In this document: positions 31,889 to 42,761 of the stretch, piece by piece
Layout of the letters: each line of letters opens with the position of its first letter
Position numbering within the stretch: the first letter of the stretch is position 1
NCBI GenBank assembly: GCA_902806565.1
Contig: CADCXA010000021.1
Location: forward strand, 1,488,001 to 1,552,000
Reading direction: 5' to 3'
DNA: 64,000 bases
Source of the DNA: Hypoxylon rubiginosum
Taxonomy: Eukaryota > Ascomycota > Sordariomycetes > Xylariales > Hypoxylaceae
Position numbers and translations under genes: made by a program
The notes under the pieces: generated by a model
What the model was told of the DNA's origin: nothing
What the model saw: only the letters and a program-made list of their open reading frames with translations
The model's database searches: none

Positions 31889-32046
31889 GGGCGCTCTTCC
31901 ATCAAAACCATGGTAGAGAGCGTCCAAACAGAACCGGGAGGGGGGCCAAGGCAGCTCTCGCTACCACCACAGCTGAGAGCGCCTCAAGGCACCCACGAAA
32001 GCCCGACATTGGGAGCATGTGTCGACGTATCGACAGAGATGGTGCC
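31889..32046 (+). ncRNA. Further stems, including a CGTA tetraloop hairpin
   Basis: GGGCGCTCT (31889-31897) pairs with AGAGCGTCC (31917-31925), including one G.T pair. GGCACC (31988-31993) pairs with GGTGCC (32041-32046) and encloses GTCGA-CGTA-TCGAC (32021-32034). Confidence 0.55.
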
Positions 32047-32417
32047 GGCCGTTCACTTGACACTCAAGACTAAGTCCAGGATATATCATCGTCACCTGGA
32101 GATCTTTCATCTTACTACCAAAACACACACAATTCCAAAGTCTTGATCAAAACAACCTCATCTTCACCAACAAACAACCAACATAACCTCAAGTGTCGAA
32201 CGGTCGGTCACCATCTGAAGTAAGGCGGCTATATGCCTATGCAGATAGTAAGTCTCATTTATTCAACTCGCTTCCTTTGCTCATACTAACTAAGCTCATA
32301 GATTTTTGAATGCTTCAAACACCTACAAAGCATAAAAAGCTTTGTTAAGAAACATCGTGTTGTTTTCAATTCCACAACAGCACTAGAACTCCAACATTCT
32401 CAAGGGCTAGGCTGAGA

Positions 32418-32736
32418 CTGTTGGATGAAGAGAGCATCCAACAGCTCTCTGACCAGCTCAAGAGATTTAATGCCGAAATTCGCAAGTCGGCCAATCACGC
32501 GTCCTTCAGATGCGCTGGCGCTTCCAAACCAAATGATGCACCACACTTACAGACTTAGAAAGGCCCGAAGCTAGAAGGTGAAGAGAGCACCTACTAGCTG
32601 AGCTATCATGGAAGCGCCGTTCAAAGAAAACTTTCACCTTTTCCCTCATCTACCAACTGAGGTACAGCACAAAATCTCGCTGTTGCAACTACGAAAGCAT
32701 CTACAAAAAGCCAGGCTCGAGGATGGGAGAGCATCC
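32418..32736 (+). ncRNA. Hairpin family with AAGAGAG apical loop
   Basis: Hairpin 1: CTGTTGGATG (32418-32427), loop AAGAGAG, CATCCAACAG (32435-32444). Hairpin 2: GCTAG-A-AGGTG (32570-32580), the same loop AAGAGAG, CACCT-A-CTAGC (32588-32598). Hairpin 3: GGATG, loop GGAGAG, CATCC (32721-32736), with weaker outer pairing. Hairpin 2 is itself enclosed by GGCGCTTCCA (32517-32526) pairing with TGGAAGCGCC (32609-32618). The same loop on different stems repeats the logic of the 29.7-30.2 kb array. Confidence 0.7.
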
Positions 32737-33096
32737 GACAGCACTTGGCCAAGGTACTGTCCAAGATCAATCCAACTTGGACGTACACCAACAATCACAC
32801 CCAATCCACATCAACCTAACATGAGCTTGAGGAGGCTCTAAAGAAACAAGAGGAAACCTTGACTTCGGTCAACATCAAAGCCAGAGGATCACAACTATAT
32901 CCAATGGTGGCGGTGGCAAGACTTCTGCATACCCCTCCCTCGGCACTTCCAGGCTATTGTCTGTCACTACATACCTAAACATCATCATACGATAGGAAAT
33001 CTAGTGGCACTGCCCTCCGAGTCATTCATGGATCGTCTCCGGTCATCATGTTGGCTCAGGGGGGTAGGGGGGCAGGGGTAGCAGAAGCCTTCCGCC

Positions 33097-33196
33097 TAGC
33101 CTCCCCGCGGCACCGAAAACTCCCATACCAAAACATTCGGTGCCTGTGGGAGGCTATAGGCACCCCTTCTTATGAAGAACAAAGAAGGGGGAGCCT
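33097..33196 (+). ncRNA. Two adjacent strong hairpins
   Basis: TAGCCTCCC (33097-33105) and GGCACCGAA (33109-33117) pair with TTCGGTGCC (33136-33144) and GGGAGGCTA (33148-33156). Next, AGGC (33158-33161) and CCCCTTCT (33163-33170) pair with AGAAGGGG (33183-33190) and GCCT (33193-33196). An outer pairing TGTTGGCT/AGCCAGCA with one T.G pair may close both. Confidence 0.7.
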
Positions 33197-33406
33197 CTGT
33201 CAGCCAGCACCATCGACTAGGACCCAATAACATTAACATCCCGCCGAGGTGCTGGTGGCATTGATCAAAAACCAAAACCAGAAAAAAAACAAGAAAAAAA
33301 ACCAAGAAAAAAAACCAATACACACACACACACTCATTCATTCATCCAACAAAAAAAGAAAACAGAAAAAAAAGAAAAAAGAAAAAGAAACCACCATCAG
33401 AAAAAG

Positions 33407-33475
33407 GTAGGGGAGGTTTCTCTACACTCAAGAACCTCCAATCCAGCCCCTAACTTAGGGGCTGAGAAATCCTAC
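33407..33475 (+). ncRNA. Candidate three-way junction
   Basis: GTAGG (33407-33411) pairs with CCTAC (33471-33475) and encloses two hairpins: GGAGGTT/AACCTCC (33412-33418 / 33433-33439) and CAGCCCC/GGGGCTG (33444-33450 / 33458-33464). It is preceded by about 120 nt of A-rich linker (33270-33395). Confidence 0.65.
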
Positions 33476-33572
33476 ACCATCATGAGCAAGAGCCTTGTCA
33501 TTCCGTCTCAAACCACCACTGAAAAAACAACCTTCTGAAGACAAAATTTCAGAAACACAAGAACAACCTCGA

Positions 33573-33652
33573 TAGAGGCGCGGCAATGCCTCTACTAGTT
33601 ACTCGAGTGGCTAGCCACCACAGCCAACTGGACCAAGAGCTCACATGGTCCA
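33573..33652 (+). ncRNA. Two 7-bp hairpins
   Basis: TAGAGGC (33573-33579) pairs with GCCTCTA (33588-33594). TGGACCA (33629-33635) pairs with TGGTCCA (33646-33652). Both follow an A/C-rich linker. Confidence 0.5.
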
Positions 33653-34448
33653 GGCCAAAGGCCATATGCAACAAGCGCCACGAGCTCCGGCCCAACCAAC
33701 TCCGCTAGGCGGGCCACCAGACTACTCCAAATGCAGATATCATGGCCAGCCAGAGGGCGGATGGGGCCGCCGCGGTGGTGGTCCCCGAAAAGGACATCGC
33801 CTTGGTTACGAGAGGGCCCTCGACGACTCTGCGAGGGACCAAACAAGGACCTAAGGTCACAAATAAGCCTGCTGCTAAGGATTCATTCCCTCTGGGTAGA
33901 AACGCCAATACTATGAAAACAAAGTGAGTTTTTCTTCGGGATGGGAAGACAGAACTTCAACTAATATATTCTGCAGAAGCCAATCCTCCCTTCTAGCCGT
34001 TGAAGGCAAGTCTCAGTACACATCCACTGCCAATGGTGAGTAATCATCTGCATCCCTTCACAGAACTATTGAACCAAACCGATCTAACGAAGTTGTAGGC
34101 TAAAGGGCGCCGCCCGGCACTCTTTGATGAGTTGTGGTCGAGACCGAAAGAAGGTGGTGGTTCTACTTCTACCTACGAGCCCATAGCCCCTCCAAGATGG
34201 GAGCCCGATTGCCCAAGAGCTAGGCTTCGGCCAGTACCAGAGACTCGCCACGCCCTTCATTAATTGGCTTCGACGCTCGACAAGCCGGCACAGAATATAC
34301 GGCGATGCGACACAAGGTCCCGGCATAATGCCTCAAAAGATCGAAATTAAGATCGAGGCAGGCCTAGTTTGGCTACTACAGCCAGCCAACAAGACCACGC
34401 TGTCCCAGTTCAGGGGGAAGTGCCTTACCCGTGGCTCACTGGTAATAC

Positions 34449-34669
34449 CGACCTTGCTCTAAGCTTACTTTGCTCTAAGCTTGGGGCAAGGTCGTAGAGC
34501 CACCTGCCTACCCTGAAGTGCAATGGATGACCGATAACTACGGCTCTTTTGCCTTCTCAAAGCAACAGAACAAACTCGGACGCTGCGACACCCACGTCCG
34601 CCCTGCGGGACCTGCAGACAACCAAGGCCGCGGGACCCCAGTACTTTTCAATCAACAAGTGCTGGGGTC
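34449..34669 (+). ncRNA. Two long hairpins near the 3' part of the structured region
   Basis: CGACCTTGC (34449-34457) pairs with GCAAGGTCG (34486-34494), and inside it AAGCTT pairs with AAGCTT (34461-34466 / 34477-34482). GACCCCAGTACTT (34634-34646) pairs with AAGTGCTGGGGTC (34657-34669) through 12 Watson-Crick pairs and one T.G. Confidence 0.65.
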
Positions 34670-35300
34670 GGGGGAACCCCCTAAAGACGGGCCGCGTGCC
34701 ACCACCTTTGGCACTTGCAGACTCTCATGTAGAGGGCTTCCAGACGCCCTGCATGAGCGGGCTGCGTGGGAAGTGCCACCCGAGAGTTACCGACTGGCGA
34801 AACTCGGACATCTATCTACGCACAGCTTCTTCCACACCCGCCGAGGGGGACTTCAAGAAAGCACCAGCTACTCAGAACCATGAACTGGGCCCCGCGAACC
34901 CAGGAGCTGTTCGGCTCTCTGATCTTGGCTATGGACGGAGAGAGCTCCAGGAGAGGTAAGACCATCTTGGCTTCGCTTCTTACCAAGACTCGCATATGCT
35001 AACCTTCAGTTTAGGTGCGGGCGACTCTTCCAAGACGGCCGATAACCACCCGCCAGCCGAGTCGGGCGTCGCGCCCCAAGAAATACAAGAACCTACACTG
35101 CCTCATGGCCAACCGTCGGACCAAACAAATATAAGAAACCCTACAAAAACCAATCGAATATCGAAGGCCCTCGAAGCCCCCGAAGCGGGCATGACTCAAA
35201 AAAAAAACCTCACGAAGAGGATGCTGCAGTGCCAGCAGGCAAGGCACCTCTATAAAAGACTGCCACATCCTTTCTTACACTACTACATACTCAAGGTAAC

Positions 35301-36805
35301 CAGGGCGCCCCTTTTCTAAGTCTACATCTCCCAGCTCGCAAGATATGAAACTGACCTAGCATAGAGATTAGGAACTGACGACCTTAGCTAAACTACCATT
35401 CCGTCCCCGAGCCCACTTCGAGCTCCCAGCAAAGGGGGTCCGCCCCGTAAGTAACAATACCACCCCCCATCCCCCTATCAACTTTTTCGCAGCGATGCTA
35501 ACTTCTTTACACGCACAAACCCCTCCGAGTATACCGAAAGACGACACCCCCCGACTGGGAAAGGAATACGGTTAGAGATAAGGGATAGAGTGGGAGGATA
35601 CGAAGACAGGACTCGTGGAAATACCAAGCTTGGTGGTAGATAGTTAGATAGGTACATAGTTAGATGGTTCAATAGTTACGTAGAAAGGAGCGAACTCGAC
35701 ATCATTGCTTGCCTTTAGACCCAATACACGATTCGTTGCTTGTTACTTACCGAGTATATCAGCCTCCAGGCTAGGTGTAATTCATAGTGAGCGAGCACAG
35801 TAGAATCTGGCTTGTCAAAATCGGCGTAGGTATCTCAGGTAATAGCAATTCTAACTACCTAACCCACATTGTTGTATCCCCACCACTTACTACTCTTGTT
35901 GTCAAAGAGTGTCTTATGTCGCATACAGTATTTGCTCTTTGTTATACTTTAAGAAGACGGAGTCTAAGTTAAGCAGACAGTTGAATAGAAAAGGAGGACT
36001 TATCGCAGTTGGCACTACATCACCTTCATTTACGTTACTTCAAGACTTGAACAGAACTGATCCTTTAAAGACCGGTGTCTCCGATATCATAGGCAAAACT
36101 CGTCAACTTCATCTGATTATGTAGCTACTCGCTAACGTCCCATGCTGGCCTAGCCCTATAGTAAGTCTTGCCGCGTATTCCGTTACAATAGTGTGTGGGG
36201 TGGAAAAGAGAAGAATAAAAAAAAGAATCGAAAAAAGCCCATGCCAATTATGCGATGCTTCCAGTACCTGATTCATCGCTTTGAATGAAAAAAGAGACCA
36301 GTAACGCCACCAGAAGATACCCAGCCCGCCCAGTCACGCTTAATTTGCATAATCCCCTCCCCCTCATACCCCCCCTTCTATACCCTGATCATCATTAAGT
36401 CCTAGCTAGATCTCGGAAACAACAATCGTCGCGTAGCGACAACGGTTGGAGTTTACTGGTTTACGGTGTCGTGGTTGGGGAAATTTTCTCGCATTCATCT
36501 CGCCTCTAGCACTTCGCTCCTAATCCGCCACGGCGCAGATTAAACCGTGTACGGCATTAAGAGGTAAGGCTTCGGAGTAGGCTACCTAGTAGACTACCTA
36601 AAATCGATCCTGATGGAAACGGGTAGGCCGAATTCACAAGACGAGGCACGCAAGACTGTATCATAGAACGCCGCGACCGGATATACTGGCGCCTATGATG
36701 AGGGAGACTGACGTCGTTGATGCAATAGAGTAAGGGAAGGCCCGGGTATCTCAAGATCGTAGAAGAATAGCTAGAAGTACGCGGTCCGTCGGCTGGACTG
36801 CACTA
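35301..36805. other. Intergenic region, about 1.5 kb
   Basis: No supported gene and few strong inverted repeats, in contrast with the preceding 6 kb. Composition returns to ordinary. Short frames near 35478-35672 and 35909-36124 have no features. Confidence 0.55.
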
Positions 36806-38465
36806 TCAAGACTCGGAGCTCACAGTCGCGCCGCCAAGGTACTCCGTGAGCGTTTCCGGGTCCCGAATTGGGGCAAAGTAAGGGTGAGCCATCGCCTCCT
36901 TGGCAGTGAGACGCTCCTAGAATAGTTATTAGTGGACGGAGTTGTTTAAAAAATAGGAATGCCACAAACCTGATGGTCGTATCGGAGTAACTTGTCGAGG
37001 AAATCGATAGCCTCATTGCTGACGAATCGTTGGTTCTCAGTGTTGACGAAACTATGCCAAGGCTTCTTCGCGAAACGGCCAAGGATATCGTCGTATTGAG
37101 GGTCTAGCTCGATCTCGTACTTGTCTAGATAGTCGAAAAGATCATCGGTACCTAAGACCTTGGCGATCTTGACAAGCTGGTCCGAGTTGCTGTTTCCGTG
37201 GAAGAATGGTTCCTTGCGAAAGATCATAGATGCGAACATAGCACCAAGACTCCACATATCTAAGCTGTAATCGTACTCCTGAAAATCAACCAGAAGCTCT
37301 GGTCCCTTAAAGTAACGAGATGCAACCTAAAGAAACACGTTAGTGTCATCTAAGTCCATAGCACCTAGAATCGTGGTTTGGTAATAAAATCATGGACGTG
37401 CACATATAGGCATAACGACAAATAGACTGCTAGTCTTTAGGAGAGGGAAACGCGCGCTAAGGGGTCTGATGAACATACCCGCACATTGTACTCGGTCCCA
37501 GGGTGATAGAACTCGGCTAAACCCCAGTCGATAAGACGTAACTGGTGGACACGTGAGCAGCATTCTCCTAGAATAGAGCCTCCTTGAATAGGTGTAGCAA
37601 GCATACCTTCCTGTTCTCATGATCGATCATAACGTTATGAGGCTTCACATCCCGGTGCATGATTCCCTTGCTGTGGCAGTAGTCAAGGGCCTTGAGGAGC
37701 TCGTAGATGTAGTATCGTACATCGATGTCGTTGAACTTGGGATAGAGGCTTCGGAAGTCGGTGTTGTTCACGTACTCGAATATGAGAGACGGAGTCTTAC
37801 TCTACCCGACACAGTTCTGGTTAGCATCAAATTTTCGTCCTCATAGTAGAAATAGATAGAATATCCCCGAGACTAGAAAATAGTACCCGACTCCAATACG
37901 ACTGGGAGAAGAGGAGAGGAAAAGGTTGCCACTGACTTGATTGTCTCTAACGACATCGAGAAGAGCGACAATGTTGGGACCACCAGAAAGATTCTGAAGA
38001 ATCTTGATCTCTCGCTTGATCTTCTTCTTCTTGACCGGCTTAAGGACTTTGATGACGCATTTCTGGTAATTGATGACATTGATTCCTTCGAAAACCTCCG
38101 AATATTTTCCCCGGCCTATTTGTACGGTACAGGATTAATGACTGGTTAGGCAGCGCTTGGGACAAGTGGTGACGTACCGATCTTGCGAACAACCTCGTAG
38201 TTTTCCAGAACACCCCAGCCTACGTAGCACAAAATGTGTCAGTATTGGCAGTTTACCAGTAAAGATGGCTATACAGGCGTAAGGGACGGGAGCATCCAGC
38301 CCAGCATGGGGATGACGGGAAGAACTGGAACAAGCGGGAATGAAGTGCAACTTCATTCAGCCTGATCGGAGCCAACTTAGATTTCAACCTACTGATATTC
38401 ACGGAGTCGTAATCCCAATAGCTCCGGGGCATGTTCTGGTTGACATCGGCATAAACGCGGGCCAT
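36806..38465 (-). CDS. cka1: Casein kinase II catalytic subunit alpha (339 aa, seven exons)
   Basis: Minus strand exons: 38465-38393, 38219-38178, 38115-37937, 37801-37607, 37541-37479, 37326-36970 and 36916-36806; introns run 53-173 nt. The product starts [21 protein letters not shown] and contains the glycine loop [11 protein letters not shown], the CK2-specific basic stretch [13 protein letters not shown], the catalytic loop HRDVKPHN, the CK2 DWG in place of DFG (LIDWGLAEF), and the C-terminal kinase lobe ending TVSSES. It is a constitutively active Ser/Thr kinase of nucleus and cytoplasm that forms a holoenzyme with CK2 beta. All frame joins are exact and the length matches fungal CK2 alpha. 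Confidence 0.97.
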
Positions 38466-39651
38466 GATGGGCGAATGTTGTCGAGCCGAGGCTCAGCGCA
38501 GGTATGGGATACTGTAACGACGGCGCGGATAATGCGGTCGCTGAACCTTGGTCGCGGCCTCGGTGGGAACGTGGCACGCAATGGGCGCGGGTTGACGATG
38601 TTGCCAAAATCGTTGTGATGGTGGGATTGTGAAAGTGGGATGTCGGGAACCCGGTCCAAAGCAGAGAGGCTTGCGGTGGAGTAACGGTGGAGAGTGGCGT
38701 CTGGTCTGCTGGTCTGGCAGTCTGGGCAGCCCTGTGCAGCCTGGTAGGTCTTCTGGATAACGGATAAGGTGTGGAGTTCCAAACGTTAATACGTACCTTC
38801 TATCCCGGTCAAACTACGGCAACTCACAGGATATGTGAATTACTTAATATCACATATAAATGCATGCATGTATGCAAACGCATAAGCTCATGACATGACG
38901 GCATTCAAAAGAACAAGAAGCTTTTTGAAGATACAAGTAGGTTTTAAGAATGTATTATTATTTTGGCCGATTCCTCTTCTATCACGTGCCGAGCAATCAA
39001 GCGAAGATTAATTGCTTCCTTTGTCATGAGAATTCTGCAACAGCCTAGAGTTTGCTTCGGATGCAGTGCTACTCCTACCAGTCTCCCTACTAGGTATCAT
39101 GAGGGACAAAGAGGACGGCGATGACACCGTAAGAGGTACATATATATAAGTAATAAGTCTAGCCCGCCCCATCTGCTGAACAATGTTTTCGTGACCGGGC
39201 TAGTTTGATGTCATCGCTTAATCCGAAACTGGATGCGTAGGCCTGGTCTCGAGAAGTGTTCTTTGTTCCATTTATCGGTTAGCATTATCTGGTTCGAAAA
39301 TCTAAAACCCGAAAAATTAGCGGTAAATTCCAACAGCTGCAGGACTAAATTATACACGAATGGAACTTGACGCATTCAGAGAGAAGATTAAAAGATTCGA
39401 CATACATCCGCGTAATAACCAACTATCCATCAGCTGTGGGCCAACTTCCAGCGGTTGCAGACTTCCGACTAAGGATGACGATACAAAGGTTCTCATCACG
39501 GAAACAATGTATACAAAGAATGGCAAGGATTGTAATACGAACCTACTCAGACACCACGAAAACCACGTGGATTTCAGGACGTGCGATCCATCAGTAGCAT
39601 GAATAATGCATTCATCGTAGAGCTGTCAACCACTCTTTAGAAAGAGAAACC
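38466..39651. other. Intergenic region upstream of CK2 alpha
   Basis: Likely CK2 alpha 5' leader near 38466-38800 (GC-rich), then AT-rich sequence. No gene is supported; short overlapping frames at 39360-39600 have no features. Confidence 0.55.
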
Positions 39652-40454
39652 TCAGTCGTCGTACGAAATCCGTCGTCTCTGTGCCGCAGGGGTGGCAGCC
39701 GCCTCTTGAGCCTTCTCGAGCTCGTCGTAATCCAAGCTGTCCATACCAGCTTCGACCACATCCCACGTTCTCTTGCGTAAGTCGGGCTTCTTCTCGGGGT
39801 TGAACTTGCGCTGCTCCTGCTTCTTTCGTCGAGCACGCTGTCTCTTGATGCGTTTTTCTTCGGCTTTTGTAAGTTGTGGCGCTTCTGCCTCGATTTCTCC
39901 ATCCTCGCTGCCGTCCTCCACCTCCCCATCATCTTTGTCGTTATTTATAACACCCTCATCGTGAATAGGGGGCGGCGACGTGGATTTTGGGTCTGTGCCG
40001 AGCTTAGCATCCTCCTCCTCCTCCTCCTTGGCGTCTTCTTCCTTGGCTTCCTGCAGTAACGCTGCGGATTTCTGTTTGATCTTAGAAGCTTTGGCCTGGG
40101 CACGACGTAGAGACTCGAGTTCAGAGTGTCGGAAGATGGCGATTTGCTCGTCGGTTAGGGTTCGTTTAACACCGTCTGGATAGTAGCCGAGGCCATCATC
40201 CTCTTCGAAATATTCTTCATATTCCTCGTAGTGTTGATTATCATCTTGAGCGTTTTCCGGACGGAAGAATTGAGCATGGAAAAATTGGACTGCTGTGTGA
40301 GAGAAATGCGCGTCGTGAAATGAGTCGATTTCTGCCTGCCTAGACAGTCAGCATTAGCCAACACGAAGGAGGATGGATTAGCAGAAAAATAGCATACCTG
40401 AGATACTTCTGGGACCTGGAATAGGCTACCAGGAGTTTGCAAAGCAGCCGACAT
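39652..40454 (-). CDS. DUF3807-type fungal protein (246 aa, two exons)
   Basis: Minus strand: exon 1 is 40454-40398 (19 codons, MSAALQTPGSLFQVPEVSQ), the 62-nt intron is 40397-40336, and exon 2 is 40335-39652. The N-terminal block after the join (AEIDSFHDAHFSHTAVQFFH) and the central block DDGLGYYPDGVKRTLTDEQI, then IFRHSELESLRR, are the conserved core of this fungus-specific family. The rest is highly charged, with Lys/Arg-rich helices (EEKRIKRQRARRKKQEQRKF) likely to act as a nuclear localisation signal, and a short conserved C-terminal block (LRKRTWDVVEAGMDSLDYDE). Function is unknown; a nuclear location is inferred from composition. Confidence 0.8.
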
Positions 40455-40858
40455 TGTTTCGTAGATTAGCCGTTTGCTAAGGCATCCAATTTGTAGGTAG
40501 AAGGTGAAAGATGAAAGTGTTGGACCTGGCGCTCTTAATAAATTCAAGAACCTTAAGCTTCGGCCCCACTACGTGAAGGCGCGTCACGTTCGACCTCGCT
40601 TATATGCATGCCTAGTGGGCAAATAATATATAATATTCACGTTAAGTGCAGTATGTAACTAAGAGATTCTACTTGATTCGATGTAAAGACTCGGGCTCAG
40701 GAGAAAAGGGGCGACATGACGGCTCAACATAAATCATGACTACCTACCACCCTCTTCAAGCTCGAGCACGACGAATCTGTAGAGAGGGAAAAGCGGCATA
40801 AAAACCCGAGATAGTTCCATTATAATATTTGATCTTAGGGTAAAATAATACTATTTCT

Positions 40859-41636
40859 ATGGTTAGCACACAACTCGAGAAGCTTCAGTCGATCGGATAT
40901 GGGGTTATCGCAGATAAAATGGGCGCTGACAACGATAACAGTTTGTCAATGTACGCCAGGTCTTTCGTTACAGAGGCAAGCAATTTTAACAACCCATTTT
41001 GTCTAGGTTCCGCCGTTTTAGGTCCCCTATGCAAGGAGCGCAATGACGAGGTGAAAGAACTGCCAATTGTTATACTTAACAAGACATGTCACACCATGGG
41101 AAAGGCTAAACGACGAGGAAGAGGGATATTCTCAAAGCTCATGTTCTCAAAGCTCACAAATCGGAGATCACGCGACTGGCGGATTCTTTAACGATATCCC
41201 CGGGGGTCCGCCGTGATTTATTATGATGACCAAATTCGCGGGTTTAACTTCGTCCCTTCTTCTTGGGCAGATTGGGAGGCTTTTGCTGACAATGATGACC
41301 ACGATTACCCGAGCTCTGCAGAGAAGCGCTTGTTGATAGGTAAATTAAACCCGTCATTAGGTCCACGGTCCGGAGTTAGATGAATAAATTCAAGGTTCAA
41401 GCCTCGTAAGTTTAAGCTATGAATTCCATTCTCTATATGGCACCTTTTTAAGGTTGAAGCTCAATGCCTTTAGGACAATATGATTTCAACGACTTCTTAA
41501 TGGCAGAAGTCCAAAGGCGAGATGAACAGGATAAGGATTACGAGGAGCCAAAAAAAAACAGAATAATAATGATAATGTGGTGATGCAGAAGATTGAGGAA
41601 GAATGTAAGATTGAATGGGACAAGTTGATAAAATAA
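40859..41636 (+). pseudogene. Probable decayed gene with several frame breaks
   Basis: An ATG-led frame at 40859-41191 is followed by in-register coding-like pieces. One reads DDQIRGFNFVPSSWADWEAF near 41225-41350. Another begins at ATG 41467 (MPLGQYDFNDFLMAEVQRRD) and continues only if the A-run near 41552-41560 is skipped, to VMQKIEEECKIEWDKLIK and a stop at about 41636. The pieces look like protein but do not join by splice signals. I read this as a pseudogene of an unrecognised protein. The first frame may be unrelated. Confidence 0.35.
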
Positions 41637-42039
41637 AACCTAAAGTCTATTATTCTCTGAGGGGAGAGGGTTTGTTAGGTAGAAATTCTATATTACGTAA
41701 TCATATAGCACGGTACCTCCACAAGTTCCGGCATTATGAAGTTATGAATCTAAGTGTTCACTTAGCTACCTAGATACAGAGCCGTCCTATTTATATCATA
41801 AATATCGTAAAGGTCGTTAAGTCGTAAAAGTTATCATGTCATAGTTATCCCGCTGAATGAATGCACCGACGCCACCACCCCTGTTTGGCCTGATCGAAAC
41901 CAGATCAGGTACAATGTCAGTTGACACAACCGACCTCCTATTCATGCAACAAGTAGAATAAAAACTGTGTCCCTTGGTGTTCTTTAATTGTGGCATTTAA
42001 CAGATAGAATGGCCACAGGAATCCGAAATAACTTGCTAC
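41637..42039. other. Intergenic region
   Basis: AT-rich spacer between the decayed gene and the 3' end of the coiled-coil gene. Nothing specific is seen. Confidence 0.5.
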
Positions 42040-42761
42040 TTAAGCCTGAGTTGTGCTCAAGAGCGCTAAAGCACTCTGGAAGGCTCTCACAACTTCGGAT
42101 ACTAGATTAAGTCAGTTGCCAAAAGTCAGAACAAGAAGGATGAGTCAACACTCACGGTGTTTCTTCTTCTGCGACAGCGTTTGCTCAGAAAGGCGTACGT
42201 GTCTCTCCCGAGTCTGTAACCGCTTGATCGCTCTCTCATTGTCGTGGGCGGATGAAGCCTGTGCCCAGACATTAAAGTACTAGTTCCATGTTAGCCACAA
42301 TTCAGGGGTCACTATGCCTGTAAGGTGGCCTTGCATACTTTGACCAGATTGTCAAACTCCTCTAACAATATTTTCTCTTGCTCATCGGCCTCCTGCAGGG
42401 CCTTCGTGTAACGGTTCTCGAAGTCATCCCAGTCGAATGCGGCGATGTGGCCTGGGCTTTGCATCTCAGATCTGTTGCTTCGCCGGTTTTGCGGCTCAGG
42501 AGTCCGGGTCTGACGTGGACGCTCTATGTTCCTAGCTGGAGGTAGGTCTTGACTCTGCTGCTCACCCTTGATGGCCTGCGTACGAAGGGGCGATTGCGGT
42601 TGAGAGAGTAGTTTGACCGTTACATCTTCGACGGGCTCAATAGGATCGGTGTCATCGCCTAATTGTGTTGGTAGTTCCACCATCATCGATTGATTCAACG
42701 CCATTCCATTTTTGGTAGGCGATGACTTCGCCGGTGACATTGATCTAGGTGTAGTAGACAT
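42040..42761 (-). CDS. Uncharacterised fungal protein with C-terminal coiled coil (202 aa, three exons)
   Basis: Minus strand exons: 42761-42339, 42279-42156 and 42101-42040. The introns (59 and 54 nt) join in phase, giving ...DNLVK-YFNVWAQASSAHDNERAIK...KKKH-LSEVVRAFQSALALLS. The first 100 residues are disordered with many SP/TP sites (MSTTPRSMSPAKSSPTK). From FDWDDFENRYTKALQEADEQ to the end the protein is helical and coiled coil. An acceptor 9 nt further on is also in frame, but the chosen one keeps EVVRAFQSALALL, which fits the family pattern I recall. The role is unknown. An ACGCGT box lies 112 bp upstream, the same word as before AME1, so cell-cycle expression is possible (inference). 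Confidence 0.75.

Larger units (their letters stand above)
28828..35300 (+). ncRNA. Putative long, spliced, highly structured non-coding transcript
   Basis: No long frame with a protein-family pattern is present over 6.4 kb. Instead there are dozens of long perfect or near-perfect inverted repeats 20-170 nt apart, joined by A/C-rich linkers. Examples of paired arms: 30444-30457 with 30465-30478 (14 bp); 30498-30512 with 30746-30760 (15 bp); 31442-31460 with 31490-31508 (19 bp); 33097-33117 with 33136-33156; 34634-34646 with 34657-34669. Mismatched pairs are G.T on this strand (for example 31891 with 31923, and the T.G in the 34634 stem), which is tolerated only if the + strand is the RNA. Five intron-like segments with GT, CTAAC-type branch and AG occur at 31722-31783, 32248-32301, 33924-33976, 34036-34098 and 34956-35014. 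Transcript ends and exon links are unknown. It may be one or several RNAs, or the 3' part of the upstream gene. Confidence 0.5.

Noticed and set aside
34549..35044. Protein frame 34549-34955 joined to 35015-35044
   Set aside because: It splices in phase and could encode about 145 residues, but the frame is closed by several stops upstream, the plus strand is poor in T (few chance stops), and other frames look equally protein-like. Kept as an alternative, not annotated.
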